DNA of 64,000 nucleotides from assembly GCA_949775045.1 (NCBI GenBank), contig OX459101.1:18996316-19060315 (forward strand), in the 5' to 3' direction. The stretch comes from Metridium senile (Eukaryota; Cnidaria; Anthozoa; Actiniaria; Metridiidae). The position numbers and the translations under genes are program-made. Below the pieces are notes generated by a model. It ran no database searches. It saw only the letters and a list, made by a program, of their open reading frames with translations, and was not told the origin of the DNA. This document shows positions 44,757 through 54,492 of this stretch, one piece after another (the stretch's first letter is position 1; the number at the start of each line of letters is the position of its first letter).

Positions 44757-45335
44757 TCGACAGCAGAAGAATATTATAAACGAAATCTAACGATACCAGG
44801 TTACCCGATACCACTTGTAGATCATCTCTTGACGGAACTGAATTCACGTTTCTCAGAACAAACCAAAAGAGCAACTGAAGCTTTGAAACTTATCCCTTCT
44901 GTGATGGACTTCTCTGGGCAGGTTGACTCCAACGGCACCAAAGAGCTGATCGACTTTTACCAGGATGACTTGCTGTCACCAGAAACCGTGATCACAGAAG
45001 TCCACATTTGGAGGATGAAATGGGAAAAGATTGCGGGGCCAGACCGTCCAGACACAGCATCAAAGGCACTTGAACAGGCAGCCGGAAAGTTTGGTTTTTC
45101 CGAATATTCACTGTCTGTTGCGCATTCTTTCCACATTTCCGGTGACGTCGTGCGAGTGCGAAAGGTCAATCAGTGGCATCAGACGTCTAAAGACCTATAT
45201 GCGCACTACAATGACAGGAAAGAATGAATAGTCTCTTACTGATGATATGGAATTGGACACTGGCAGATGTCATAATTGACGAGTTTGCGCGACGCCATCC
45301 CCGACGAATGGATCTCTTGGATATTTTACAATGAC
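44757..45335 (+). pseudogene. hAT-type transposase C-terminal fragment
   Basis: Frame 1 (about 44760-45085) reads ...IPLVDHLLTELNSRFSE...KLIPSVM...FYQDDL...WRMKWEKIAG, then a frameshift near 45085 leads into PNIHCLLRILSTFPVTSCECERSISGIRRLKTYMRTTM, the hAT dimerisation (hATC) signature of the ZMYM/'52 kDa repressor'-like group. A further shifted remnant (IIDEFARRHPRRMD) continues to about 45320. Frameshifted and 5'-truncated, so not functional. I give the pieces only as seen. Confidence 0.85.
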
Positions 45336-45437
45336 TTATCAGGGGCAGATCCAGCCACCAAATATAGGGGGTTTGATGGAACTTTGAAAAAATATTTAAA
45401 AAATATACTATTGCTGAAGGGGGGCGAACACCGAAAC

Positions 45438-45980
45438 ATCGTTTGAACAGGAGCCAAGGTTTGAATCATAACTTTCGCGATAAAATGTCTCGAAATTAAA
45501 GAAATATATATAACACTTAGAACGTAAAATTTGAAACGTTCACGGAGAGCAAGCACCCGGACCATTTTAGAAATTGCCGTCTTGGTACACGCATCATTCT
45601 TCTTAGTAATGGCAGGAGAGCTCATCAGCTAAAAATCGACAAAAAGGCCTGAAACCGCTACCAGAGAACAACAAAAACACAAATAACACTACGTAAATGT
45701 TAGCGTTTATTTGCTTTATTATTTACGGAGCTATAGACCACAGCCTAAACCCCAATACAAAGCATTATATATAGGCCTTATAAAGCCTATCATACAGAGC
45801 TTGGGCTTCCTGTGCATTTCGGTCTGACATGGTAGTTCTTGAGACCGCGATACAAGCTGCTGACCTGGGACGGGAAGCCTCGAGGAGACTGGGTCAAACG
45901 TAAACATATTTTTGCTCTGCACTCCACTGCACATTTGCTTCTTCTCCTCTGCACTCCACTGCACATTTGCTTCTTCTCAA
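45438..45980. repeat. NAT upstream duplication module, copy at unit 3
   Basis: 45438-45830 matches 41165-41555. Then follows the NAT-proximal module, in which a ~34-bp segment (ctctgcactccactgcacat) is tandemly duplicated (about 45916 and 45949). Confidence 0.85.
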
Positions 45981-46016
45981 ACTGATAATCGTAAGTCTCT
46001 GCCTTTCTCGTTTAAA

Positions 46017-46673
46017 ATGGATAAAGTTGAACTGGAGCTACGTCCTTTCGAGCCGAACGATGAGAGTCAATGTCGATCCCTGTTTCGTGCTGGATTGGTC
46101 GAAATGATTTGGCCGGTGTTCGTTCGAGAAGTTAAAGGATACCTTCCTTACGCAGGGATCTTGCTGTCTTTGGTCCTTGCCATACGCTGGTCGCTACAAG
46201 ATGTCGTAGTGTTCGTACTAGCTTGTACTGTACTAGCTGCATTTCTATACATTCATATATACATGGAAACAATTTCGTTTATTAACGATGCCATGAAAAC
46301 CGATCTACAAGACACCGCCAAGTTTTACCAAAATGGCTCTTGTATGTATGTTGCTTTGCTACAAAATAAAGTCGTTGGAATGGCGGGGATTATGCATAAG
46401 GACGACCACAAACCAAACGAAGCCGAAGTATCAAGAATGTCTGTCTCGTCTGCAATTCGAAAGAGAGGTATAGCAACAAAACTTCTGCTTCTTATTTTAC
46501 AGTTTTGCAAGGACAACAACTACAACAAAGTGACTTTGATGACATCGTCAGCTCAAATTGCTGCAATGGCTCTTTATGAAAAACATGGATTTCGAGAAAC
46601 CCATAGATTAATGCTTTATCCTGCTCTTAGGTTCCTCAGACATGTTTTTTATGAAAAACAGATTGAACTTTGA
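46017..46673 (+). CDS. Camello/NAT8-like GNAT N-acetyltransferase, copy 3 (218 aa)
   Basis: Start chosen at 46017 (tttctcgtttaaaATGG, conserved in all copies) rather than the in-frame ATG at 45912, which lies in the upstream module. Hydrophobic hairpin and RKRGIA acetyl-CoA loop conserved. It differs from copies 1 and 2 mainly just after the hairpin (IHIYMETISFINDAMKTDLQ versus the KIGVRTYVNDACLKTDLR type) and near the C-terminus (LMLYPALRFLRHVFYEKQ). An intact frame and a poly(A) signal at 46888 suggest it is expressed. Confidence 0.9.
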   Translation: MDKVELELRPFEPNDESQCRSLFRAGLVEMIWPVFVREVKGYLPYAGILLSLVLAIRWSLQDVVVFVLACTVLAAFLYIHIYMETISFINDAMKTDLQDTAKFYQNGSCMYVALLQNKVVGMAGIMHKDDHKPNEAEVSRMSVSSAIRKRGIATKLLLLILQFCKDNNYNKVTLMTSSAQIAAMALYEKHGFRETHRLMLYPALRFLRHVFYEKQIEL

Positions 46674-46887
46674 AAGTTTTGTTGCAAAAAAGTCTAAATA
46701 TCCTTCACGAATTTAATCATGAGCAATGGTCCCTCGTTATAACAATCACCAAGGCCATTCCTGGATCACTTCAACCCAGTTGGAAATTCTATAAAAAGGA
46801 CCCTGTACATACACTCAATCAAGTCCATACTCTAACACTTGTGGGACTCATTAAGTAACTATGTGCATGCGTTGACTACATTGAAGT

Positions 46888-46893
46888 AATAAA
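46888..46893 (+). promoter_or_regulatory. Poly(A) signal candidate of NAT copy 3
   Basis: AATAAA 215 bp after the stop codon. Confidence 0.5.
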
Positions 46894-47308
46894 GTATGTC
46901 ATACGTGTTTATGCAAACAATCTATTATGAATGCATGGTGGTATAATTTGGCATTGTCTCCTTTAACAAAGGCAACTATTCCTTAAAGTATGCCGAAAAT
47001 CAACAGCTTTGTAAAAGTTTATAATTTATGCTTCTATGAAAACTAACATATATTTCCTAACAGTAGTTTTATGTTCCTCGGTAATCATAATATTAAATCT
47101 AATATCATGTCACTCGGGAAATTAGTGATTAAATGTCCCTCAGCCTCGCTCGGGAAGTTTAGTAAAAGTCCCTCGGCCTGTGCCGTCGGGACTTCCACCA
47201 AATTTCACTCAGCTTTTGGGAACATTTAATCACTAATTCGGCCCTCAAGCCATGGTATTACTTATAATTGGTCATTTTTAGCTATTTAGTTATTGGCTAG
47301 GGCCAGTA
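46894..47308. other. Spacer with a decayed palindrome
   Basis: 47105-47255 contains imperfect inverted segments (gaaattagtgattaaatgt / acatttaatcactaattcgg). No gene. Confidence 0.5.
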
Positions 47309-47459
47309 GAGTACAAACATTAAAAGTGTGCAACATAAATACCACTTAATACTGCTAAATTATGCTAATTCTATTGTTCTCTATTGTTTAATCAACACTA
47401 TTTAGTGGTAAATAGTGCAAAGTATTGCACACTTTTAGTATTTGTACTCTACCTACTGT
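47309..47459. mobile_element. TA-flanked miniature element, family A copy 2
   Basis: Same ends (gagtacaaa...tttgtactc) and interior (accact(a/t)aatactgctaaa) as 6275-6415, TA on both sides. Confidence 0.85.
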
Positions 47460-47867
47460 ACTTGTAATTTTATATTTGTAAATTGTAATCTCTTGCAAAT
47501 TCTAGGTGTAATAAAAACGTTGTTTAATTGTTGTTGTAATGATTGACACTTGGTTCAAGTGCACTCTTTTTGCAGTGCACAAAGTCTCAATTTGCAATTC
47601 TCAAGTCTCTAAGGGGGCTTTCATGTATTGGTGTATGAGGGGGGTCGGCAATATTGAGGGGGATCACATCATTTTTGGAAGCTATGTAGGGGAGTTGTTA
47701 CAAATTGTATGCTGTTTTATAGGGGTTTAGTAAAAACAACAAAATATGGAGGGGTATGATATTTTTGCTAACCAGGAAGGGGGTGGGGGGGGGGGGGGGG
47801 GTGGTTAATATTTGGAAAAGAAAACATGTGAATTGTCTGAGACTAAAGAATACTTTGCTTAGTGTGA
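47460..47867. other. Spacer, nothing recognised
   Basis: Contains a G-run (47780-47802) and G-rich/AT-rich sequence without a frame of interest. Confidence 0.4.
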
Positions 47868-48209
47868 CCACAGGTAGCCCAAGCTATGCATTTGTATGTT
47901 TTTAGCAATATAACGAAATACATAAAATGCAATAAAAATAAACATCTCTACCTATGTGTTGTGTTTTTCTTTACATTCCTGTGAAGTTTCAGGCCATTTG
48001 CTTCAATATTGAGTGATTTATGCCGGGGATTTATGGCTGTTGTTCCCCAGCCGATGAATCACTCAATATTGAAGCAAATGGCCTGAAACTTCACAGAAAT
48101 GTAAAGAAAAACACAACACACAGGTAGACATGTTTATTTTTATTGCATTTTATATATTTCGTTATATTGCTAGAAAACGTACAAATGCATAGCTTGGGCT
48201 ACCTGTGGT
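47868..48209. mobile_element. 342-bp near-perfect palindrome
   Basis: Arms start accacaggtagcccaagcta and pair over about 155 bp each (gaagcaaatggcctgaaact near the centre); central loop about 48015-48055. Miniature element without genes. Confidence 0.85.
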
Positions 48210-48259
48210 GTGATGGAAAAATCATAGAATATATACATCACTTTCAAATTCTTACCTAA

Positions 48260-48455
48260 TAGGCCTTTTGCAGGACGTAGACACGTGGTATCCCTGTGTA
48301 AATGCCACCCCCCCCCCCCCCCCTCCCCCATCCCCACCACCCCTCGAGCTGCGGTCGTTCGTTTACGGCCATTTTGATACCCACGTGTGTGGTTTCCCCT
48401 ATTTACGACTGCAAAGCATTATGTGTCTTGAAGACTGGGTCAAATGTAAACATGT
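48260..48455 (+). other. Detached 5' part of the NAT copy 4 upstream module
   Basis: Ends gactgggtcaaatgtaaaca, which in the other units lies ~100 bp before the start codon. Here it is separated from the remainder (52727-52823) by the 4.26-kb element. Contains a poly-C tract (48309-48330). Confidence 0.75.
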
Positions 48456-48767
48456 TTAAGGTATCAGGACTGGTTATGGACAACTCTCTGCTCAAATTTT
48501 TTTTCTTCTTCTATAAGTTAGATTGTGATATTATCTAACATATTCTTCAAAAAAAATGCCGTTTTTACTTTCCAATTTCGCTAAATTGCTGATAATAAAA
48601 TTCGTGATCAACATTTGACCGGAACTATCATGTCAACAGCTAATTAGCTATCTGTCATCGTAAGCTAATTGCCAGGCAACAATATGAGCCCCATGTGATT
48701 TCATACGTGAATCGTCGTGCACAAGAATCTTACGGTGTGTCTATAATGTGGACGCGGACGGTCCGCG

Positions 48768-48838
48768 GCGGACGGCGGATGGCGGACGGCGGACGGCGGA
48801 CGGCGGACGGCGGACGGCGGACGGCGGACGGCGGACGA
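48768..48838. repeat. 7-bp (GGACGGC)n array near the left foldback end
   Basis: About ten copies, some ggatggc. The mirror copy lies at about 51250-51320. Confidence 0.9.
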
Positions 48839-49439
48839 GAAAAAATAAAAAAAATGAAAAAATAAAAAAAAATGAAAAAATAAATAAAAAATAAATAAAT
48901 ATGAAAATAAAAAATAATATTAATAAAAAATAATAATAAAAAAATTAATAAATAAAAAAAAATTAATGTAATTAAAAATATCCTAAATTGAACCATTCTA
49001 AAAACAAAACAAAACGAAACGATCTAGGTTTATCTTCATTGTTTTTTGTTTTTGATCTACTAACCGCTGAATAACGGATGACCTGAATGTAATAAGTGAA
49101 TCGCAGCAATTTACACGATACTGTACTCAAACGGCGTACGCTGTGTTGCAATGAATCTTTATAAAAGGGGCTGCTTAGGTTTCTAAGGGTTTTGTAAGCT
49201 CTCTATAAGTAAAAATCCATCCGTACACACTTCAAAACCAATATATGCAGACAACGTTCTCGTACTGTGGCGCGCGCCATTTCAGGTTTAGTTTAAAAAC
49301 ACAGGAACCGTGGACTATATTGAACTGTTCCAACGACTATTTATAATCCGGAGAATTTTCATTTATTTTCTATGTGAGCTCACCATAGATTTACACTCAT
49401 TTCTAACCATGCACCATTAAATTCTACACATACCCGACA

Positions 49440-49892
49440 TTGTTTTTGAAAATGCTTTTACATTAAACATTCTCACTTTTACGCAAACCATCAACAACTT
49501 TATACAAGTCCCACAATTCTGATTTCGAGACTTCTTTATGGCCTTTATCGCACAAGTTTCTCTTTGTTTCGGCGCCTTTCTCTTTGCACGGCAAGCTTTC
49601 TCTACTAGCTTGTTCGATCGTGAAATTGGTTTGGAAACTCTTCAGTAGGTCCCTTCTCTCCAGGCTAATGAAGATCATACGTATTTTTTGTAATACTCGT
49701 TGAACTGAAATGTTCTCGAGATCAAGCGTTGATCCACCTCTAACATCGCTCGTGATCGTGCCAAGGATTAACGAATGGTATAAATTCTTTTTCCCCCGAT
49801 TCCTTCAATTCTTTTAGCGATTTTGGCAGTCTATCGGGATATCTGGAATCGCTATTGCATCTACCCCAACAGCAATGTTTCGTACCGACCAT
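49440..49892 (-). pseudogene. Decayed THAP-domain gene inside the foldback
   Basis: From ATG at 49892 (minus) the frame reads [19 protein letters not shown], matching the start of THAP zinc fingers (C-x4-C type), then a [19 protein letters not shown] segment. Stops interrupt about 50 codons in (tgttag, gcttga), and the C-x2-H end appears as KNTYDLH followed by a stop, with the Cys lost. PGEKGPTEEFPN and, after a frameshift, an RSNKLVEKACRAKRK-like segment follow. THAP domains are sequence-specific DNA-binding modules common in P-element and other transposases. This copy cannot encode a working finger. Confidence 0.8.
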
Positions 49893-51336
49893 TTTAACAA
49901 TGGATAAGGTATAATTTTATAAAAATAGCGAGCAGAATGCCAATCTCACGTACTGTAATCTTGAGCTTGTGTTTGTCCGAATCACGCGGGGGGGTCTAAT
50001 CATCTTATCTATTTTTAGACCATGGGGTGCATGTAAGCGTCACGTTTTGGAGCAGATTCAGCTATTTGACTATAGTATTTATTGCTATTGAAAAATGGAA
50101 CATTTCCCCGTATAATTCACGATAATACCAAGGATTCATCTCTGTTCGAATTGTGTTTTTTGTTGACTTTGAACGGCAACACACACGTTGAAGTGATAAT
50201 TACGAAACCTGTCAAAATTGACATTTTTACAAAGTTTAATAGAGCAGGACACCAGCGTATTTGAAGTTTGGTTGGCAGCGATTCCAAATTTTGTCCCAAT
50301 ACAAAAAAATATAATTCGCACTTGTCCTACCTCGTCGATTACAGATTTTTCTGTTAAAACAAACGCAATTTGCTAGTGCGAATGGGGCCGAATGATTCGC
50401 TCGTAAACTTTTAATTTGATTTTGACAACTTCAAGACACGTTTGAGATAAAGCTGACCTTTCGTATTTATCTACGATATCAGTACAAAAAAATCCAAGTT
50501 TGAGATATAGCAACAATATATATATATATAGGTGAACAAAAAATACAACACAATAATAGAATAAAAAATCATAGAAAATTACAAAAGAATCGAAGTTCGT
50601 CAACACAAAAAATCGAAGTTAGTATTGTACAATATTGTAAACATAATAATAAATAAACTTAACTAGTAGTTGTCAGTATTTCAATGTGGTTTTGCTTGAC
50701 TTAAATACAATAAACTATAAGATAATAGTGACTGTATTCGGGTGACCTGAAAAAGCGCCAAATTTAGATTGGCTTACGTGCGCGTGTTTTCGGGTTCATG
50801 TGTTTTTAAACTGAATGGCGCGCGCCACAGTACGAGAACGTTGTCTGCAGATATTGGTTTTGAAGTACGGATGAACGTACGGATGAATGTTTACTTAAAG
50901 AGAGCTTACTTTAAACCTAAGCAGCCCCTATAAAGATAAAGATTCATGGCAACACAGCGTACGCCGTTTGAGTACAGTATCGGTAAATTGCTGCGATTCA
51001 CTTATTACATTCAGGCCGTTATTCAGCGGTTAGTAGATCAAAAACAAAAAACAATGAAGGTAAACCTAGATCGTTTCGTTTTGTTTTGTTTTTAGAATGG
51101 TTCAATTCAGGATATTTTTACATTAATTTTTTTTTATTTATTACTTTTTTTGTATTATTTTTTATTAATATTATTTTTTATTTTCATATTTATTTATTTA
51201 TTTTTTTTCATTTTTCATTTTTTTTTTTTTTTTCATTTTTTTCATTTTTTGTCGTCCGCCGTCCGCCGTCCGCCGTCCGCCGTCCGCCATCCGCCGTCCG
51301 CCATCCGCCGTCCGCGTCCGCATTATAGACACACCC

Positions 51337-52700
51337 AGAATCTTACTCAAATACGGCTTCTACGCGAAAATCGAAAAACTTTTAATAATCTCTGTCATAT
51401 TCATGGTATAGATTCTCGTATAGTCCATTACGATTCTTTATTGGCTACTCGAAAGCGCAGATCGTCTTCTTTGTTTATATCGCCAAAACCAAAGAAACCT
51501 TTCCCGCTCGAACGACGAAAATCTCTCGGCGAAAGCGATCGAGGCTCGTATTATATGCTCAGGAAACACGTACAAAGGTCAGAGGATTCTACACAAAGTG
51601 CTGCATATTGTAGTTAAGTGCTTGCTTCGAGGTTTTAATACAAACACTTCGAAATCAAATCTAGAAGTTAGGGCCGAAGTTAGAACGTCAAATATTCAGT
51701 ATTCTACGGGAAGTAAGCGGCAAAAGTAGCATTGTTATCTGTGCGTTGTTACAAAGGTATTGACATTAAAATACGATCATAATTACCCGGCCCCAATTCC
51801 CTCATTTGTAATGTTGAATAACAATTTCTCTAGGTCGCCGTAGCGGCTCTGGTTGTGTGTTTGCATCGGCCACAGCTTCGCCATTCACACTCGAACGGTT
51901 TCCTCTAGGCATAGTTTGTTTCTCTAGTTGGATTTGTAAAATCGTATGTTAGGATTTCAGTGAGTGTCAACTAATATTATAGGCGAAATGCATCATAAAG
52001 TCATTAACGACATCGACTAGAAACATGGGTTTCAATACACCAGAGAACGAGTGACTGGAATAGCATCCTATTACACTAATAATAGCCTACGGTATATGAT
52101 ACAGACCAGGCAAGATGACAACTCATTGACAGATGAAGTGTCTGTGTAAACACTCAGCGGCTCCCTAGCCCGAAACTTATAAACGCGTTTTTCTCGGTAA
52201 CTTTTTAGCCTCAAATTTTCATTTTTAAACGACTATCATTCGCTCAAATTTTGACAGATTGCAACTAAACTTCGCAATATTGTAGAACGATGTTTCAAGC
52301 GTGGGACGGTGTCTGCGATTTCCTATTTTTTATTTTGTTAAAAAGATATCACTTCATTAGTAAGAAAATACATTAAAATATCGATTGTCGATGTTTGAGA
52401 TCTCGTAGCAACTGATCTAAGATAGATATGAAAAATCCCAGGCACCGTTTTGGAGATTAACTTCTCTAACGTGCAAAGACGTGTTTGTTATTGACGTGAC
52501 GGTAATTTGTAAAGGGCTGTGATTTTTCAAACAAAGGACACTCAAATCGCATTAAACTCTACATATCTTTTTTGCAATTTAAGTTATGGACAATTCGAAA
52601 ACATTTCCTAAAACTACATTTATTCACCTATCAGATAATATATACTTTTATAACAAAATATTGTAAAGCTTGAGCACAATTTGAAGTCGCGCACATAGGG
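51337..52700. other. Right part of the TTAA element, with one unidentified frame
   Basis: A plus-strand frame of about 93 codons ending at the stop 51615-51617 (IDSRIVHYDSLLATRKRR, SPKPKKPFPLERRKSLG) has natural-looking composition and continues past the 10-bp target duplication at its left. I do not recognise it. It may be an exon of a gene carried by the element. 51620-52700 shows no other feature. Confidence 0.45.
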
Positions 52701-52823
52701 GTCCATAACCAGTCCTGATACCTTAATTTTCCCTCTTGTTATTTCACTGCACGTTTGCTAACACCTATCGGACTCTATTTCTCCTAAACCCATCATCGTA
52801 AGTCTCTGCCTTTCTCGTTTAAA

Positions 52824-53480
52824 ATGGATAAAGCTGAACTGGAGCTACGTCCTTTCGAGGCAAACGATGAGAGCCAATGTCGATCCCTGTTGCGTGCTGG
52901 ATTGTTCGAGTTCCTTTGGCCGGTTTTCGTTCGCGAAGTTAGAGGATACCTTCCTTACGCAGGGATCTTGCTGTCTTTGGTCCTTGCTATACGCTGGTCG
53001 CTACAAGATGTCGTGGTGTTTGTACTTGTGTGTACTGTACTGGCTGCATTTCTATACATCTATATCTTCCGCATAATAAAGTCGTTTATTAACGATGCCC
53101 TGAAAACCGATCTACAAGACACCGCCAAGTTTTACCAAAATGGCTCTCGCTTGTTTGTTGCTTTGCTACAAAATAAAGTCGTTGGAATGGCGGGGATTAA
53201 ACATATAGACGACCACAAACCAAACGAAGCCGAAGTAGTGAGAATGTTTGTCTCGTCTGCAATTCGGAAGAGAGGTATAGCAACTAAACTTTTGCATCTC
53301 GTTGAGCAGTTTTGCAAGGATAACAATTACAACAAAGTGACTTTAATGACATCGGCAGCTCAACATGGTGCCATGGCTCTTTATGAAAAACTTGGATTTC
53401 GGGAAACCCATAGAATATTGCGCTATCCTATTGTTAAATCCCTCAATGCTGTTTATTATGAGAAACAGATTGACTTTTGA
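52824..53480 (+). CDS. Camello/NAT8-like GNAT N-acetyltransferase, copy 4 (218 aa)
   Basis: Intact, intronless. It has the hydrophobic hairpin, the RKRGIA loop and YEKLGF in place of YEKHGF. It differs from copies 1-2 at LFEFLWPVF (residues 27-35), IYIFRIIKSFINDALKTDLQ and ILRYPIVKSLNAVYYEKQIDF. The upstream module is broken by the 4.26-kb element about 100 bp before the start codon, so its promoter may now differ from the other copies. Confidence 0.9.
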   Translation: MDKAELELRPFEANDESQCRSLLRAGLFEFLWPVFVREVRGYLPYAGILLSLVLAIRWSLQDVVVFVLVCTVLAAFLYIYIFRIIKSFINDALKTDLQDTAKFYQNGSRLFVALLQNKVVGMAGIKHIDDHKPNEAEVVRMFVSSAIRKRGIATKLLHLVEQFCKDNNYNKVTLMTSAAQHGAMALYEKLGFRETHRILRYPIVKSLNAVYYEKQIDF

Positions 53481-53487
53481 AAGCTGA

Positions 53488-53493
53488 AATAAA
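53488..53493 (+). promoter_or_regulatory. Poly(A) signal of NAT copy 4
   Basis: AATAAA only about 8 bp after the stop codon (53478-53480); this close spacing would give a very short 3' untranslated region. Confidence 0.5.
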
Positions 53494-53689
53494 TGATGCA
53501 GACACCGAAAAGGACAAGGCACGATAGTATTTCATTGTAAATTTTAATCATTTTGGACAGAATATTCACAAGGACACAATAGTTTATTGTAAGACTCTAA
53601 ATGATATGAACTCAAATTGTACTTCGCTTAGTAGTAACTTGAGAATTTTGATAAACATAATTTTTTGTACATTCCACACATAATTGCAG

Positions 53690-54470
53690 CTGTAGTCAAA
53701 TTCTAAAGAATATATTACATGCTATCGTGGCTGAGATTTACATCGCTGTATGATGTTGTCAAATTCTAAAGGATATATTACACGCTATCATCGCTGTATG
53801 CTGTAGTCAAATTCTAAAGAATATATTACACGCTATCGTGACTAAGGTTTATATCGCTGTATGAGGTAGTCAAATTCTAAAGGATATATTACACGCTATC
53901 ATAGCTAAGGTTTACATCGCTGTATGCTGTAATAAATTCTAAAGGATATATTACACACTATCATCGCTGTATGCTGTAGTCAAATTCTAAAGAATATATT
54001 ACACGCTATCGTGGCTGAGGTTTACATCGCTGTATGCTGTAGTCAAATTCTAAAGGATATATTACACGCTATCATCGCTGTATGCTGTAGTCGAATTCTA
54101 AAGAATATATTACACGCTATCATAGCTAAGGTTTACATCGCTGTATGCTGTAATAAATTCTAAAGGATATATTACACACTATCATCGATGTATGCTGTAG
54201 TCAAATTCTAAAGAATATATTACACGCTATCGTGGCTGAGGTTTACATCACTGTATGCGTTAGTCAAATTCTAAAGGATATATTACACACTATCATCGAT
54301 GTATGCTGTAGTCAAATTCTAAAGAATATATTACACGCTATCGTGACTGAGGTTTACATCGCTGTATGCTGTAGTCAAATTCTAAAGGATATATTACACT
54401 CTATCATCGATGTATGCTGTAGTCAAATTCTAAAGAATATATTACATGCTACCAAGGCTGAGGTTTACAT
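53690..54470. repeat. Two-component minisatellite between NAT4 and ELP6
   Basis: About 14 units of tagtcaaattctaaaggata + tattacacgctatc, alternating with or without ggctgaggtttacatcgctg, so lengths alternate between about 54 and 70 bp. It abuts the ELP6 stop codon (54493-54495, minus) and may lie in its 3' untranslated region. Confidence 0.9.
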
Positions 54471-54492
54471 TACAAATTGGGCTATTGTCAAA

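Larger units (their letters stand above)
48734..51336. mobile_element. 2.6-kb Mutator-like foldback nested in the TTAA element
   Basis: Inverted arms of about 550-580 bp (48734-49313 and 50785-51336) begin ggtgtgtctataat and carry a tandem ggacggc/gtccgcc array next to the ends. A perfect 10-bp direct repeat, agaatcttac, flanks it (48724-48733, 51337-51346). Long inverted repeats plus a 9-10 bp duplication fit MULE/foldback elements. The unique interior (49314-50784) carries a decayed THAP gene. Confidence 0.85.
48460..52722. mobile_element. 4,263-bp element with perfect 22-bp terminal repeats and TTAA flanks
   Basis: The left end ggtatcaggactggttatgg is repeated exactly in reverse complement at the right end; both ends are flanked by TTAA (48456-48459, 52723-52726). 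It interrupts the NAT4 upstream module. TTAA duplication is the piggyBac signature, but a TAA duplication with Harbinger origin is not excluded and no transposase is visible. Its interior is split by a second element (48734-51336). Confidence 0.8.

Noticed and set aside
45912..46016. 35-residue N-terminal extension of NAT copy 3
   Set aside because: It translates the upstream module, including the tandemly duplicated 34-bp piece. The other copies start at the conserved ATG (46017 here).
48460..52722. Firm assignment to piggyBac
   Set aside because: Only the TTAA flanks support it. The ends do not start with the usual CCY motif and no transposase was found, so the superfamily is left open.
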